Position numbers and translations under genes: made by a program
Assembly (NCBI GenBank): GCA_019155185.1
Contig: CM032795.1
Span: forward strand, 13,185,795-13,249,794
DNA from: Beaufortia kweichowensis
Lineage: Eukaryota > Chordata > Actinopteri > Cypriniformes > Gastromyzontidae
DNA: 64,000 nucleotides
Reading direction: 5' to 3'
Part shown: positions 33,807 to 45,250 of the stretch, piece by piece
Layout: the number at the start of each line of letters is the position of its first letter
Numbering within the stretch: position 1 is the first letter of the stretch
The notes under the pieces: model-generated
What the model was told of the DNA's origin: nothing
Seen by the model: the letters and a program-made list of their open reading frames with translations, nothing else
The model's database searches: none

Positions 33807-35834
33807 CTGTGGAGTGACAGACATTAATTAGCTAGTCCACGAAAAACTTTTTGCCATTTAGATTTTATTTAAAAGCTTCAGATAAGGCCACTGGCCCACA
33901 TTTTACCACTTTATATTACCTTAAATGTTTCATTTCCTTTCTGCTAGTTTCTCCTTGGCTGCTGTGGCTGGTTTAGTGGAAATGTTTGTTGTTCTCTAAT
34001 CCTTGACTTCAACAGAAATATTTATAAAGTTTATAAAACTATTGCTTTTAGGATCAAACTACATACCATTCTGGTTATAGTAGTCAATACTTTGTCACTG
34101 CTACATTGTTTACCTGGTTTAGTGAAACCTTGACCACTGCAGAGTCTCTGTCACAGGTGGCTTTGCAGGCAAAAGCTGAGATGCAGATGGAGACGATGAA
34201 CTGAAGTACGGTTAACAGCAGCAATATTATGACAATCCCCCGACCAAGAACCTACAAAAGATTCAGCATTACCATACTGTAAATAAAAATAGTTTTAGAA
34301 ATAATACTCTATCCACTGGATTTTGTGAGTTTCTAAACCTTGTACTAAAGGAAGCCAGTTATAAACATTTGTAACACTCACCAAAAACTGTTTAAATGTC
34401 TAAAGGTACACCTGAAAAGTTTTAATGTTATTGCATTACAGCACTTATCAAAGCAAATGTTTTTTGCGTAGACAAGTGATGCAAGGCCTTTTCTCAGATC
34501 TTCACTTCTCTATTTACTTTTCTTGTTATTGGTAAAAACAAACATAAATAACATATTTTCTACATTAAAATGAATACTTCCACCAAAATATTATTAGCAA
34601 ATTTATTACCTGAGTGTCGAAACAACTGGAACTATTGTAATTACTGGAACGATTGTAATCACTGTAATAATAAGAGCACGTCCTCATGATTACAACATTT
34701 ATGGACATCAGAATAATGGCTATTCCTGCAGTTATTGCACTGATCACGTTCATTCCTAGTGAGGCTTTCACCTGCAGAAAGAGAAATGTATTTAGGAGAC
34801 TTGCACATGGCTATAAAAAATATTTTTCCCTGTGAAAATTAGTCAGTGCTTCTGATTTGTTAGTGTAAAGGGATAAAGACTCACTGAACAAAGAAATCTA
34901 AGTTTGATTTTCCTCTGAGATTAAGACAAAGCTGAGATCTGTTTCCCTGCTAAAATTAATTTTATTAAACACAATGTAAAATGTGTGAAACTCACTGACC
35001 GCACTTGAAACAATCACCCAAAGCAGGGCAAAGTGCTATAGTTTCAGACCATTGAGGTAATAGATTTTACCATGGAACATATTGTGGTTTCTATAATGAC
35101 GTTGATTCCTACATGTCAGTGCACAAAGGTCACTGGATGGGCTTTGTGCCCACAATTATTTTCTTTTCTATTACCTGACTTTAACAATGATGTGGTGAAT
35201 ATGTTAGAGAAAAGCAAATGTTTTAAACAGTACACACCAAACAGGGATGAAGTTTCTTTTCTGCAGCCACTGACAGAGAACCAGTGCTGATGTACTGAGA
35301 AACAATGAGAGGAAATATATAACGTTAATAATAGAAAATCTAATGAAAGGGATAAAGACAGACGTAATAAAACAAAACAATTAAATGAAACTTACAATGA
35401 GGGATCCCCAGTAGGTTATGCCGCTGATGACAGTAATATCAAAATAGATAAATTTTATGGTAAACACAATACCAAGCAGGAAGATTATCACTCCAATCAT
35501 AATCTGGACAGTCTATAAAAGGCAGATATAAATCAGTTATTGTATTTATTCTATTATAAAGTTATATAAAGCAGCCAATAGAGGAAGCTGACATATGGTC
35601 ATACATGATCACATATATATAAATGTTTATATCTAGACATATAGCAAACGTAAATGTAATCTTTAAAGAATGCATTACCCCCAGTGACCTTGGTTGTGCT
35701 TTAAGAAAACCTTTAAGAATGGCACTGTGATACGGTCCTCTGTTATCTTCTCCTCCAGCACTGTCTTGAACCATCTGTGGATTTATCTGGATGACAACTG
35801 TAGCGTTGTCAGTTGAGATGACCTGGCTGGCCAT
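33798..35834 (-). CDS. MS4A gene B: four-transmembrane MS4A/CD20-family protein, 212 aa
   Basis: Coding exons: 35679-35834, 35396-35512, 35238-35294, 34610-34771, 34114-34251, 33798-33806, all phase 0. The N-terminus is nearly identical to gene A up to FLKAQPRSLG. TM1 lies at about 56-76, TM2 in GITYWGSLIYISTGSLSVAA, TM3 in VKASLGMNVISAITAGIAII, and TM4 in VIILLLLTVLQFIVSICISA. The second extracellular loop (about residues 135-168) is Tyr/Ser/Asn-rich, with Cys142 and Cys160 (able to form a disulfide as in CD20) and two N-glycosylation sequons (N150-R-S, N156-S-S). The tail ends KVSLNQRP. This is probably the most typical of the three. Ligand and exact orthology cannot be told from sequence; the last two codons rest on a conserved splice acceptor. 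Confidence 0.92.
34114..34251 (-). CDS. MS4A gene B coding exon 5
   Basis: 46 codons: VLGRG, TM4, then ISAFACKATCDRDSAVVKVS and LNQ. Acceptor ttttgtag, donor CAG|gtaaac. Confidence 0.93.
34610..34771 (-). CDS. MS4A gene B coding exon 4
   Basis: 54 codons: TM3 followed by the Tyr/Ser-rich loop containing TCSYYYSDYN and SSSCFDTQ. Acceptor tttctgcag, donor CAG|gtaata. Confidence 0.93.
35238..35294 (-). CDS. MS4A gene B coding exon 3
   Basis: 19 codons: YISTGSLSVAAEKKLHPCL. Acceptor tttctcag, donor TTG|gtgtgt. Confidence 0.93.
35396..35512 (-). CDS. MS4A gene B coding exon 2
   Basis: 39 codons: TVQIMIGVIIFLLGIVFTIK (TM1), loop, then SGITYWGSLI. Acceptor ttttatag, donor ATT|gtaagt. Confidence 0.93.
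35679..35834 (-). CDS. MS4A gene B coding exon 1
   Basis: Residues 1-52, MASQVISTDNATVVIQINPQ to FLKAQPRSLG. The exon begins as untranslated sequence at about 35858 after a ttacag acceptor. Donor GGG|gtaatg. Confidence 0.92.
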
Positions 35835-36209
35835 TCTAGTAGAGATTTTGGATTTCACCTGTAATTAAGCCTGTAAATAAGAAAATGTCTCCTGTCAAAT
35901 GTTCCTGTTCATTTTTAATACAGAGCAGATTAAATCATTTAAAATGAACAGAAAAAGTGTTTAAGCATGAGCTCTGAAACTGCAGTTCTAAAATCATGAA
36001 CACATTATAATAATCCTTTCAATTCACATTTATAAATGAAAGTAGACTAATAAATTCTGCAGTACACAACAGCTAATTTAGATGCTTATTTACAAAGATT
36101 AGTAATCAAGATGTTTTTAATCAATGTATTAAACTATTCAACTATTTATGCATTAAACCCAATAAACAGTTTTAATATAGATGCCAGATTTTCTGAAAAA
36201 AGATGATTT

Positions 36210-36355
36210 ACCTGAAATGAAATATGATTTGTTAATGTTGCCTGTTGGCCCTTATGGTGTATCTGTGTCTGCGTGTGTGTCGACTTATGAAGAACCACTG
36301 AGGAGGAGCTTGAAAATTGTATGTGCATTTTACAGGAAGTTTCTTTTGATGCATT
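36210..36355 (-). promoter_or_regulatory. MS4A gene B noncoding first exon and promoter block
   Basis: CAG|gtaa donor at 36212 (minus strand), preceded by the same AGCTCCTCCTCAGTGGTTCT block and an AAACTTCCTGT ETS-type site (36333-36343) as genes A and C. Confidence 0.6.
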
Positions 36356-37439
36356 TACACGTATTCAAAGTCCCTCACATACAGATGACAAATAAGCCAC
36401 AGGGAAGTATAAATATGTCTAATGTCTTCTACAATGGTGATGGATCTATAGAGCTTTTGAACTTTCTGGAAATAGTAAATAATAATCAGAAATGACAAAA
36501 TAAATGACACATAGAAGCTAGCAGTGTATTGAAATAATTGACCAAATTAAGCCAAGTTATTGTTTTTTTAATCATTCTTTAACTGTTAAACTGTTAAATA
36601 ACACTTGTTTTCTAAAAGCTTCAAGTGCAAATTGTAGGCAACATTAATGAACTTTAAAAGGTATACTCAGATTAAAAGTTTACTTAAGATTAAAAGCATA
36701 CTCAGATTAGCAGATTAGCGTCCCTGTAACTTCACATGTTCACAAATGGGAAAAGGTGGTTCATTCAGTTAAAACCTCTTCACACTGAATACACTGCACC
36801 CAATTCTTCTACATGTACTTTATGCTTTAAAGAGCTATTTGTAACAATTGGAAAGTATTTCATCCCCAACCTCACAAGATTAAGAAAAAAAATGTATTAC
36901 AGCCTTGTATGTTTGTCTCCACATATACGCTACAATATTTAAAAGTATTTTTATTTCTGTTTTGTTCATGTAGCTAAAAAGGTTAAGTGATCTAACATGA
37001 TGTTTAATATTTTGGAATTTACATTTCATTGTAGATGGATGTGCAACATTATTTGTCGTCATGTTGCTCTGCAAATGAGCAGCAGTCAGGTGAGAAACTT
37101 GGATACAACACCACTGTGTTTCTGAAATTGAACAGTCATTGCATCCTAATGTTTCTTTATATTTTACTGTCTGTTAATTTCCACTTACATTTCATAAGAC
37201 AAAGCAGATTCAAGAATGTACAAAAGTAAAAATAATGATTTAGGTGAGAGGGTGACTAGAGCTGGTTTAGAGTATGTGGTCAGTTAGTAAACACAAATTA
37301 AGTTTGTAGCCGAACAAATGCAAACAGTAAAATTACAGAGGAAAACTGCAATAAGTATACGATCCAATTAAAAACAAAAACGGTTTAAATATTGTTATCA
37401 CATCCTCATTGAGGTCTAAGACCCCCTAATATTAAAACC
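36356..37439. other. Spacer between MS4A genes B and C
   Basis: AT-rich, no gene. The stretch at 36735-36880 matches 42770-42905 (ACAAATGGGAAAAGGTGGTTC against ACAAATGGAAAAAGGTGCTTC, and AAAGAGCTATTTGTAACA against AAAGGGCTATTTGTAACA), another piece of the duplicated flank. Confidence 0.6.
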
Positions 37440-37562
37440 CTATAATCGCCCCGACGGATGTTTTTGCTGTAGGAACAGAACGATAAAAACATTTGTGAAA
37501 ACAGAGAAATTGAATTTTGCAACTTTTAGACCACAGGATCCCATGACTGCGTTTGAGGGTTT
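37440..37562 (-). CDS. MS4A gene C coding exon 6 (extended tail)
   Basis: Acceptor GTCACTTTCAG with a GCTAAT branch-site-like motif, then AAA CCC TCA where A and B have AGA CCC TGA. The frame stays open for 40 codons (KPSNAVMGSCG onwards, with a hydrophobic stretch NVFIVLFL) to TAG. Confidence 0.5.
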   Translation of the reverse strand, partial: KPSNAVMGSCGLKVAKFNFSVFTNVFIVLFLQQKHPSGRL

Positions 37563-39398
37563 CTGAAAGTGACATTAATTAGCTTGTCCACAAACAAACT
37601 TTTTTCTATAAAGACAAATTAAAAGAAGCTTTAGAAAATGCCGCCAGCCCACACTTTCACACTTATATTACCTTAAATATTTCCTTTCCGCTAGTTGGTG
37701 GTGGAGATTTCTTCTTTATTCCTTGACTTCAACAGAAATGTTCAAGTTTGAAACTTGCTTGTCGGATACTCTTCTTATACTGTGGCTAATACTTTGCAAC
37801 TACTTTATTTACCTGGTTTAGTGAAACATTGACCACTGAAGCATCTGAAATGTCACTACTGGCTTTACATGCAAAAGCTGAGATGCAGATAGAAGTGATG
37901 AACTGAAGAATGGAGAACACCAGGAATATTCCAGTGAACCCCTGACCAAGAACCTACAAAAGAGCAAGCATTGCTATATTTCAAAATAATGCCACAGATA
38001 ATGTCACATTCAAAAAATATTGAGTAGGACATTACATGTAAACATTAAACATGGAATTAAACATATACATAACACTATACATTTAGGCAATTATGGGAAT
38101 TCATAAACAGGGTAAATAGTGCACTTCAAAAAGTATATAGAAGTTACACTTGAAAATGTCTAAATGTCATTGCAGTAGATAAAATACCATAAGCAAGTCA
38201 TCTGCAAAAAAAAAGGAGGATGCTGTATAGAATAAGAATCTGAACGTTTGAGAGAGCTGAAGAGACGCTGCATTCATGTAAAATATGAAAACCAGTATGA
38301 AAAATGCTCTTGATTTGTATGGGTTCAATTTAATTTAATCCTAACAAAATAAACTAATTAAAGTAAAATAAATACCTCAAAGTAGGAACAGTATGAGCCG
38401 TATGACGGGTACGAATAGGAGCAACTTCTAAGTGCCAGTGCTAATTGTACAGACATCAGAATAACAGCTATTCCTGCAGTTGTGGCACTGAACACATTCA
38501 TTACAAGTGAGGCTTTCACCTGTAGAGAGAGAAGAGACAAGAAAACGAGTTGTGTATTTTCATGCCATAAACATTGCAGTAAAGAAAAAAGCGAGTCATA
38601 TGACTTAATTTGTTAGTAATAAAGCAGTGAATATGTCAGCTAAGGTTGAATGAAAATATTCAGCTACACAGTTCAAGCTGACCGAAATAATACTTGTTAA
38701 AATATTTTCATCTTAACATCTTGACATCTTAAGACAACTCAAAACCATTGAATGAACTGTACAGACCACACAGGGACGGAGTTTATTTTCCACAGCAACA
38801 GACAGAGAACCAGCAATGATGTACTGCAAAAAAATGAGAGAAAATATTAAACGTTAATCATGGAAACTATAATGAGATGAGAAAAACAGAAGCAATGAAA
38901 CAACTTACAATGAGGGATCCCCAGTAGGTTATGCCACTAAAGACCACAAAACCACGCTGATAGTCAACAGTGATGGAGAGCATAATACCAAACAGGAAGA
39001 ACGTAACTCCAGTCATTATCTGGACAGTCTATAAAAGGTAGATATGGGTCAAGTATTTTATCATTATAGTTCTTTTAAAGTTTTGTACTGTACATTTACA
39101 AGAAAATATCAAAAGGTGTGGCTTTACATGGCATTTTAGATTGCCATGTGACCACTGGTATAGGCTACTGTCCTGTACTGTAAAGGGCAAACTATTTCAC
39201 TATCATGCCCATGTGACCAAATAAAAGCCATTATACAAAACTTGGTAAAAAATACATTACCCCTAATGCCTTGGGTTGTACTTTAAGAAAACCTTTATCA
39301 TGATATGGTCCATTCTCATCTTGTCCTTCATCACAATCTTGTGAATTCATTTGGATGACAACTGTAGCATTGTCTGTTTGGATGACCTGGTTGGACAT
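37440..39398 (-). CDS. MS4A gene C: four-transmembrane MS4A/CD20-family protein, 240 aa
   Basis: Coding exons: 39261-39398, 38909-39028, 38767-38823, 38376-38519, 37813-37953, 37440-37562, all phase 0. The N-terminus is six residues shorter than in A and B (the SGGEDNRGPYH part differs). TM1 starts in TVQIMTGVTFFLFGIMLSIT, TM2 in SGITYWGSLIYIIAGSLSVA, TM3 in VMNVFSATTAGIAVILMSVQ, TM4 in GIFLVFSILQFITSICISAF. Loop 2 is Tyr/Ser-rich with Cys138 and Cys149 and no N-glycosylation sequon. In the last exon the stop codon seen in A and B is replaced by TCA, so the frame runs 38 codons further and ends GRL-stop. Only transcript evidence can show whether this longer tail is made. Confidence 0.88.
37813..37953 (-). 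CDS. MS4A gene C coding exon 5
   Basis: 47 codons: VLGQGF, TM4, ISAFACKASSDISDASVVNV and SLNQ. Acceptor ttttgtag, donor CAG|gtaaat. Confidence 0.92.
38376..38519 (-). CDS. MS4A gene C coding exon 4
   Basis: 48 codons: TM3 and the loop RSCSYSYPSYGSYCSYFE. Acceptor ctctacag, donor GAG|gtattt. Confidence 0.92.
38767..38823 (-). CDS. MS4A gene C coding exon 3
   Basis: 19 codons: YIIAGSLSVAVENKLRPCV. Acceptor ttttttgcag, donor GTG|gtctgt. Confidence 0.92.
38909..39028 (-). CDS. MS4A gene C coding exon 2
   Basis: 40 codons, one more than in A and B; TM1 and the first part of TM2. Acceptor ttttatag, donor ATT|gtaagt. Confidence 0.92.
39261..39398 (-). CDS. MS4A gene C coding exon 1
   Basis: 46 codons: MSNQVIQTDNATVVIQMNSQ to FLKVQPKALG. 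The acceptor ttaattacag lies 8 bases before the start codon. Donor GGG|gtaatg. Confidence 0.9.
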
Positions 39399-39854
39399 TC
39401 CAAGTACTGTAATTAAAAAAAGATGTAATTAAGCATGTAATTGAGAATGTCACATCTAATGATCCTGTTAATCTTCAACAAAACAGACTGAGCAGACAAT
39501 GCGAACAAACAGAAGAAACATTTCAAGCATGTGGTAATGCTGCAGTTCTGTAATGCTGCAAAGTTGTTAAACACTTTGTTAGTGCTTCTTCTTACATATA
39601 GAAATGAAAATAAACTAATAATTCACTAGCATACAACTTGGTTTATGGCAGATTTAATGTTTATTAACAGTGTTCATTTACAATGCCAAAAAAACACTTT
39701 ACTTGCTTTGTGACACTGCCAGTAAAGGAATACTAACAACTACAACAAAAACATTTTTTCCAATTAAGATGAAGAGAGACATTAATGCATTAAACCTATA
39801 AATACATGTGGCATTTTTAATTATAAGAAAAGAAAATGGTGCATAAAATACTTT

Positions 39855-39995
39855 ACCTGAAATGTAAATGAAATTTATTGATGTTGCCTGTTAGCAGTTA
39901 TAGTGTATCTTTGTGCGAGTGTATAGAGTCATATGAAGAGCCACTGAGGAGGAGCTTAGAAATTATAAATGCATTTTACAGGAAGTTTATGTTGA
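39855..39995 (-). promoter_or_regulatory. MS4A gene C noncoding first exon and promoter block
   Basis: CAG|gtaa donor at 39857 (minus strand), the shared AGCTCCTCCTCAGTGGCTCT block and AAACTTCCTGT (39978-39988). Confidence 0.6.
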
Positions 39996-41559
39996 TGCAA
40001 TTCTTCTCAGTCAATGTGCTTTATATGCAGATATAAAATTAGCTACAAGGCAGAATAAATTATTAAGGACTAAATAAAAACGCTATTCTTTGCTAACTGG
40101 TACTGGTAATTTGCACAAACTCCTTATAAAGAAATGTATTTCTCTAAATAACTATCATTTACAAATCTCTCACATTTTATTAGTTTAAAATCACTGTCTG
40201 TTGTGAATCCCAGTTCCCAGGTTAAAGTCCCCCACAATTTATAGGAATTGCATTGAATTTAAAGTCACTTCCCAGAGTCCAATTAATAAATTATAATACA
40301 ATACATCCATAATACAATTAGGTGAAAAATTCTTTCTTTGAAAATTGATACAAAACAGGAGCCTATGGTATTGTACATGTTAAAAATGTTTTTAGATTCA
40401 GTTTTAGATTCAAATCAATAAATGTAAATGGCTGTTTACCATAAACCTTCAGTGGTTGCATCTGATTTCCTCATGATAGATCTTTCTGGAGATTTAGATA
40501 ATTCTGCAAAACATACTTAAACAGTCATCAAATGGCAGTGTCTAGTCTGCAATTTCACATACAAAGTACCACATGTCTGCATGCTGCAGAAGCTCAGTTA
40601 AAAAAAATCCTGGTTTACATTACTGATGTCATGCACATGTACAGTAGTTCGGATATAAAAACCAAACAATTCCAATTGCATTTAGGAAATAGAGTTTCTA
40701 CATATTATGCATTAAAAGTTAAATGTGCACATTCTCTGAGAAAATATTGCACTGCAGTGGTTTTGTGTAGCCATTTCATAGATAAGAATAACATATGGAG
40801 AGAGAAAAAAAAAATCACCTCACTTGGTCTTGTTTATGACCATCATTGATCAATCTAGGGTCTCTGTTGCTGTCCTTAAAGTTAACTGTAGTAGTGACCA
40901 AAAAATTATGTAATACGATAAATTAAATTCAGACATTGCAAACACGGTTGAGCAGTTTATTTGCCTGTACAACAAACACAGATTTGATGCATTTCGTTTT
41001 TTACAACTGTGATATCTGTGATGATTAACACAACTGCAGAAGAGCCAAAAAATTTTTTTTTGTCAAAAAAGATGACAAAATTAAGATTACATAACTTTGA
41101 TTGGATTTAATCCAAAAAAGGAATGAATTTCTAATTTTGCATGTGCTTGCTTTTGTCTCATATGTTGTGTAGTTTATCAATCTAAATAAGGACTGCAAAT
41201 GTGGCTTTCTTTATCAGATCAATAGCACTGCAGACTCCCATCAACGATCCATGGTAGTCAATTGCGCATACACGCGTAAACACGGTAAACATTAGCAGTA
41301 TGTGCATTACTCAATGTATAATTCTGAAAGTGTTTTATATAGTATATAAAAAGTTTTATTGGTTCTTATTTTGTTCTGCACATTGGTGGCAGTACAGCAG
41401 TGTGCAGCCTAAAGACAGGCGTTCACAATAAATGGTACAGTAATACGAAGTAAAAATATTTAACTAAATTATTTCAACGTATTATCAAACTTGGGGTCTA
41501 TATTTCTGTTTTGTCTTTTGATTTCTAAAAGGGAGTGTTTTTTGTGTTCTGAAGGCTTC

Positions 41560-41800
41560 GAAATCATGTCTTTATAATAACCGCCTTTATAATAAATTGA
41601 TCGATGTGTGCCAGAAAATGAGAAAGAGCCCATGTCTGACCTGATGCTTGTGCTTGAAAAGAAACTAAGCAGATCGATATCATCCATGGAAAAGTTGTTC
41701 GTCCTCACAATTGACTGCCAGGTACGATGCGATGGATTTGTCACGGCATTTAACTGCAAGGACAGATTCACAGCTTGTTGCGTCTCCATTTTACTTCAGG
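41560..41800. repeat. Duplicated spacer segment, copy 2 (partner at 32290-32530)
   Basis: This copy keeps an open frame on the minus strand (41469-41789, 106 codons, including MDDIDLLSFFSST) that is interrupted in the other copy. I recognise no family in it. Confidence 0.7.
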
Positions 41801-42045
41801 TGATTACTGTATTTTTCCATTAAATTTTGGTCAATCTTAATACGAATACATTTCTTTCTCAAGAAGCAAATAGGTCTAGAACTTTTTTCGTCTTGAAGGA
41901 CATTTCTGTCTTGAATTTCCCTCGAAGAACGACTGTAACACACGATTCCTTTAGTATCGCGTCACGTTCTGCTTAAAACATGAGGCAAAAGCTGGATTTT
42001 AATGCATATAAAAGTATTTAGTCCAAACATAAAGCGATATCGATA

Positions 42046-42300
42046 ACATGACAGACTCAGCAACCGTAAAGGACGATGATATAAAGACTGCCCAACTGAC
42101 AAACAAAGCCTGGAAACACAGTGCTATTTATACACAAGACAATCAGGGTATAAGCGAGACACACCTGAACACAATTAGTGCAGAGCGACATGAAAGAACT
42201 ACATGGACCATGAACGCGACTGTAACAGGAAGTGATAATACAAACTTCAAAATAAAAGACATGACAAAGACGCAAAACGGATCTCTTACATATTGAAAAT
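42046..42300. mobile_element. Possible transposon remnant
   Basis: GGAAACACAGTGCTATTTAT, ACACAAGACAATCAGG and GAGACACACCTGAACACAAT are words I associate with the leader of fish LTR or hAT-like repeats. The 82-codon frame at 42048-42296 is not a recognised protein. No terminal repeats were found. Confidence 0.3.
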
Positions 42301-42759
42301 ACAGAGCCTTTTTCTGAGTAAGTCTAAAGTCAATAAAATGTTTTTTATATGTAAGATTTGTTTAAAGATGCCATACAGTGACTGCTTGTTGAAAGGTTCA
42401 AGGTTTTTTAAGATATGCACAGCCATACCATGCTCTTCACGGCACTTCAGGGCTTCTGTAATATATATTAAATTAATGTGTTTTTAGTATTAATGTACAT
42501 ATTTAATAGAAATCCATCCGATTTGTTCAACGATCTAAGTGTTTAAATAGCCTAGCACCCCCTTGTGGTATGTATTTTATGAGCACAATGGAGCAGATGT
42601 TGTTTTTTATTTCAACATCGTGGCAGTGTGGAGGCAGTTTATTAGGAATGAAAAATCCTTTTTGTAAGACAATGTTTGTGTTTATTCCTGATCAATCTTT
42701 TCAGTCACAATCAATCCAATGACAACAGTAATGTTACACTTACTACTGTTACACTTGAA

Positions 42760-43000
42760 CAGGTGTAGTTATTCACAAATGGAAAAAGGTGCTTCATTTA
42801 ACTGAGATTCCCTTTACACTGACTGAACCACCCATAGTGCTTTATGTAATTTTTGTTTTAAAGGGCTATTTGTAACATTTGGAGGAAAGTGGCTCCCTTG
42901 TTGTAAAACTGTGGCTACACTCAATAGTATGTTATGGCTCATTCTCTCTATATTTCTCTTTCTGTTTGCAAATAAATACAGGCAGTTGTGAAAACGCATA
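42760..43000. repeat. Duplicated flank segment (matches 36735-36880, weakly 33001-33050)
   Basis: Shared words TTCACAAATGG.AAAAGGTG.TTCATT and TTAAAGGGCTATTTGTAACA occur in the same order. Its place upstream of gene C mirrors that of the other copies upstream of A and B. Confidence 0.6.
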
Positions 43001-43046
43001 TGCAGCAGTTCTTATGGGAATGAGAAATGTATTGTGTCAGGGTGTT

Positions 43047-43067
43047 ACACACACACACACACACACA
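43047..43067. repeat. (CA)n microsatellite
   Basis: About ten CA units followed by TACACACC and a short CAT repeat. Confidence 0.85.
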
Positions 43068-44548
43068 TACACACCATCATCATCATAAACAGAGGGTGAG
43101 AGGGAAGTGAGAAAAATATGGACTTTAAATGCCATTGATTATGTACATGGACAGCTGATTGATAACACCTCAGATATTTATTTAGGGTCAGTTTGTTGAA
43201 TTTATTACTGAGAACAATGTAAACATTTCATTACATTTAAGATAGTTTTCATGGCCTGTGATCTGCTCTCTGCAGAGGGTAAAGCATATTACAGATCACC
43301 AGCTTACAAAAGATGAGAGGAGAAACCACTTTTATTTACAATAGACATTGTAAACTATGTACTTACTCATTATATTAAGTAGCAACTCATTATCAGTCTA
43401 TATCGCATAATTCAAAGGAATTATTGTAATAGATTTTTAATGCGGATATTGCAGGGCTACGCAGTACTGAGGTGCCCCTGGCTAAAATTTTGGATGGAGT
43501 CACTTTAATGAATGATATTTCATTCAGAAAGCACTGCATGTGGTGCACAGTCCTAAATATTTGTGTCTGTGCATATTCCTGTGTCAAAAGAACCCAGTGA
43601 AGCTGTCATGTGAGTTATTTTATTATTAACAAAATCCATTTGGGGGACCAGTCTGTATTTTATTTTCCACCAAAGCTTTAGTCAGCAAAATGTATTTATA
43701 AATCAATCTATGACACACATAATATTCTGTGAACAACTTCAATTCTTCAGAATATAAACGCATATATTACATTTTATTCATATTATTTATTATTTAATTA
43801 AAGAATAGTTTTCCCCCTTCATGTCTGCACAGAAATGAAAGATGAAGAACATAAAAGTCAACATAAAGCTGTACATTTTTCCTGTTTGGTTTAGTTTTGG
43901 ATCACATTGACTCCCTAGTATTCATGTCACATACAGGATGAGCCCTATATGAGAAGTCAAAGCCACATGTCAAAGTCACACACACACATTTCATTATATC
44001 TGTTCATGTTGCTATAGTTACCTCCCCATGGGGAAAATTATACAGTAGCTACTTAGAAGACTAATACACACAGGACAATAGTTCAACCTCCATCACACAT
44101 ATACACACAACACACACTTCACAATGACACAATGCAGATGTATGTTGGTACACCACACATGCATGTGTGTGTATTGCATCAAGAACAGCTAGCCAGACTT
44201 TTATATGACCTTAGTTTAACCTCATAGCACGACTGTCTGAATGCAGCAGATGGCGCATAACTGAATGTGCAGGAGCTGTCTTTCACTTTTGCTTCTTCTC
44301 GCCTTCATTTCTCTTCCTCCTCTGTCTTTTCTTGTTTTTTGTTTCTATAAATTGGTTGTCATCTATAACACAAAATACAGAGCTATATGTGTAACATTTT
44401 TCTTTGGTAAATAAAAAATTTCTAACTATATCGGCAGTTTTGTCCTTGTGGACTTTTATGATATATATATATATCCATTACATGTTTTTTTCGAACCATC
44501 ATGAACAATTTCACTATGACTGACCATTCATGAATAATTTGATATATG

Positions 44549-45250
44549 TTCAGTGCTGTGGTATTTAAGACCGATCTTGAGACCACTTTTAAGGTCTCAG
44601 TCTCAACCCTGTTTGTACTCTTGTCTTGTCTTGGCCTCAGACTAAGAGGACTAGGGATTTTATTTCAAAACCAGCCAAGAAAACAGTTGCAGGGATATAA
44701 TGGCCAGTGCATTAATTTCCCAACATCATTAATGTGATTGGATGTAAAACTTTATACTTTAAATTTAATCAATAACTCATTTCTAAATTGATTTCTTGTG
44801 ATACTGTTGTGCCAAGTCTGAACTGAAATTATTTTAAAAATGTCAACAAAATAATACAAATGCCCACAAAATTCAAGATGATTGCAGACAAGTACTTGAA
44901 TGAGATCTTGTTTTTTTTATACCTATAATAACATCTGACATATACTGTAAGCATTTTCATTTTTTCACAAACATGCACATCAAAATGTGATATGATTAAA
45001 TACAAACCATGCATAGACAAGAAATTAATGTTGTAAATATTATTGTAATATTGTAAGTGAATTTTCTATTTCGGCTTCATATATGTGTACTAATAGAAAA
45101 CGAAGAAAAATTCTTCTAAAATAACTTTATAATTATTTTATTATGACTTTTTACAGATGTGCTGGTCTGGTTTGGGTCTTGACTTGATCTCGCCCTGGTC
45201 TTCATCTTTTCTTGGTCTTGATTTGGGTCTTGGTTTATGTTTTCTTGACT
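44549..45250. mobile_element. GGTCTTG-rich interspersed repeat (degenerate DNA element)
   Basis: The left edge is CAGTGCTGTGGTATTTAAGA followed by CCGATCTTGAGACCACTTTT and AAGGTCTCAGTCTCAA. The right part has GGTTTGGGTCTTGACTTGAT and further TCTTGGTCTTGATTTGGGTC units. This combination marks a common fish repeat beginning CAGTGTTGTA. The interior is AT-rich with no transposase. Confidence 0.55.

Noticed and set aside
35562..35858. Longer N-terminus of MS4A gene B read through the exon 1 acceptor
   Set aside because: The extra residues come from untranslated exon sequence after a splice acceptor. The ATG at 35834 aligns with the start in gene A and has no in-frame ATG before it in the exon.
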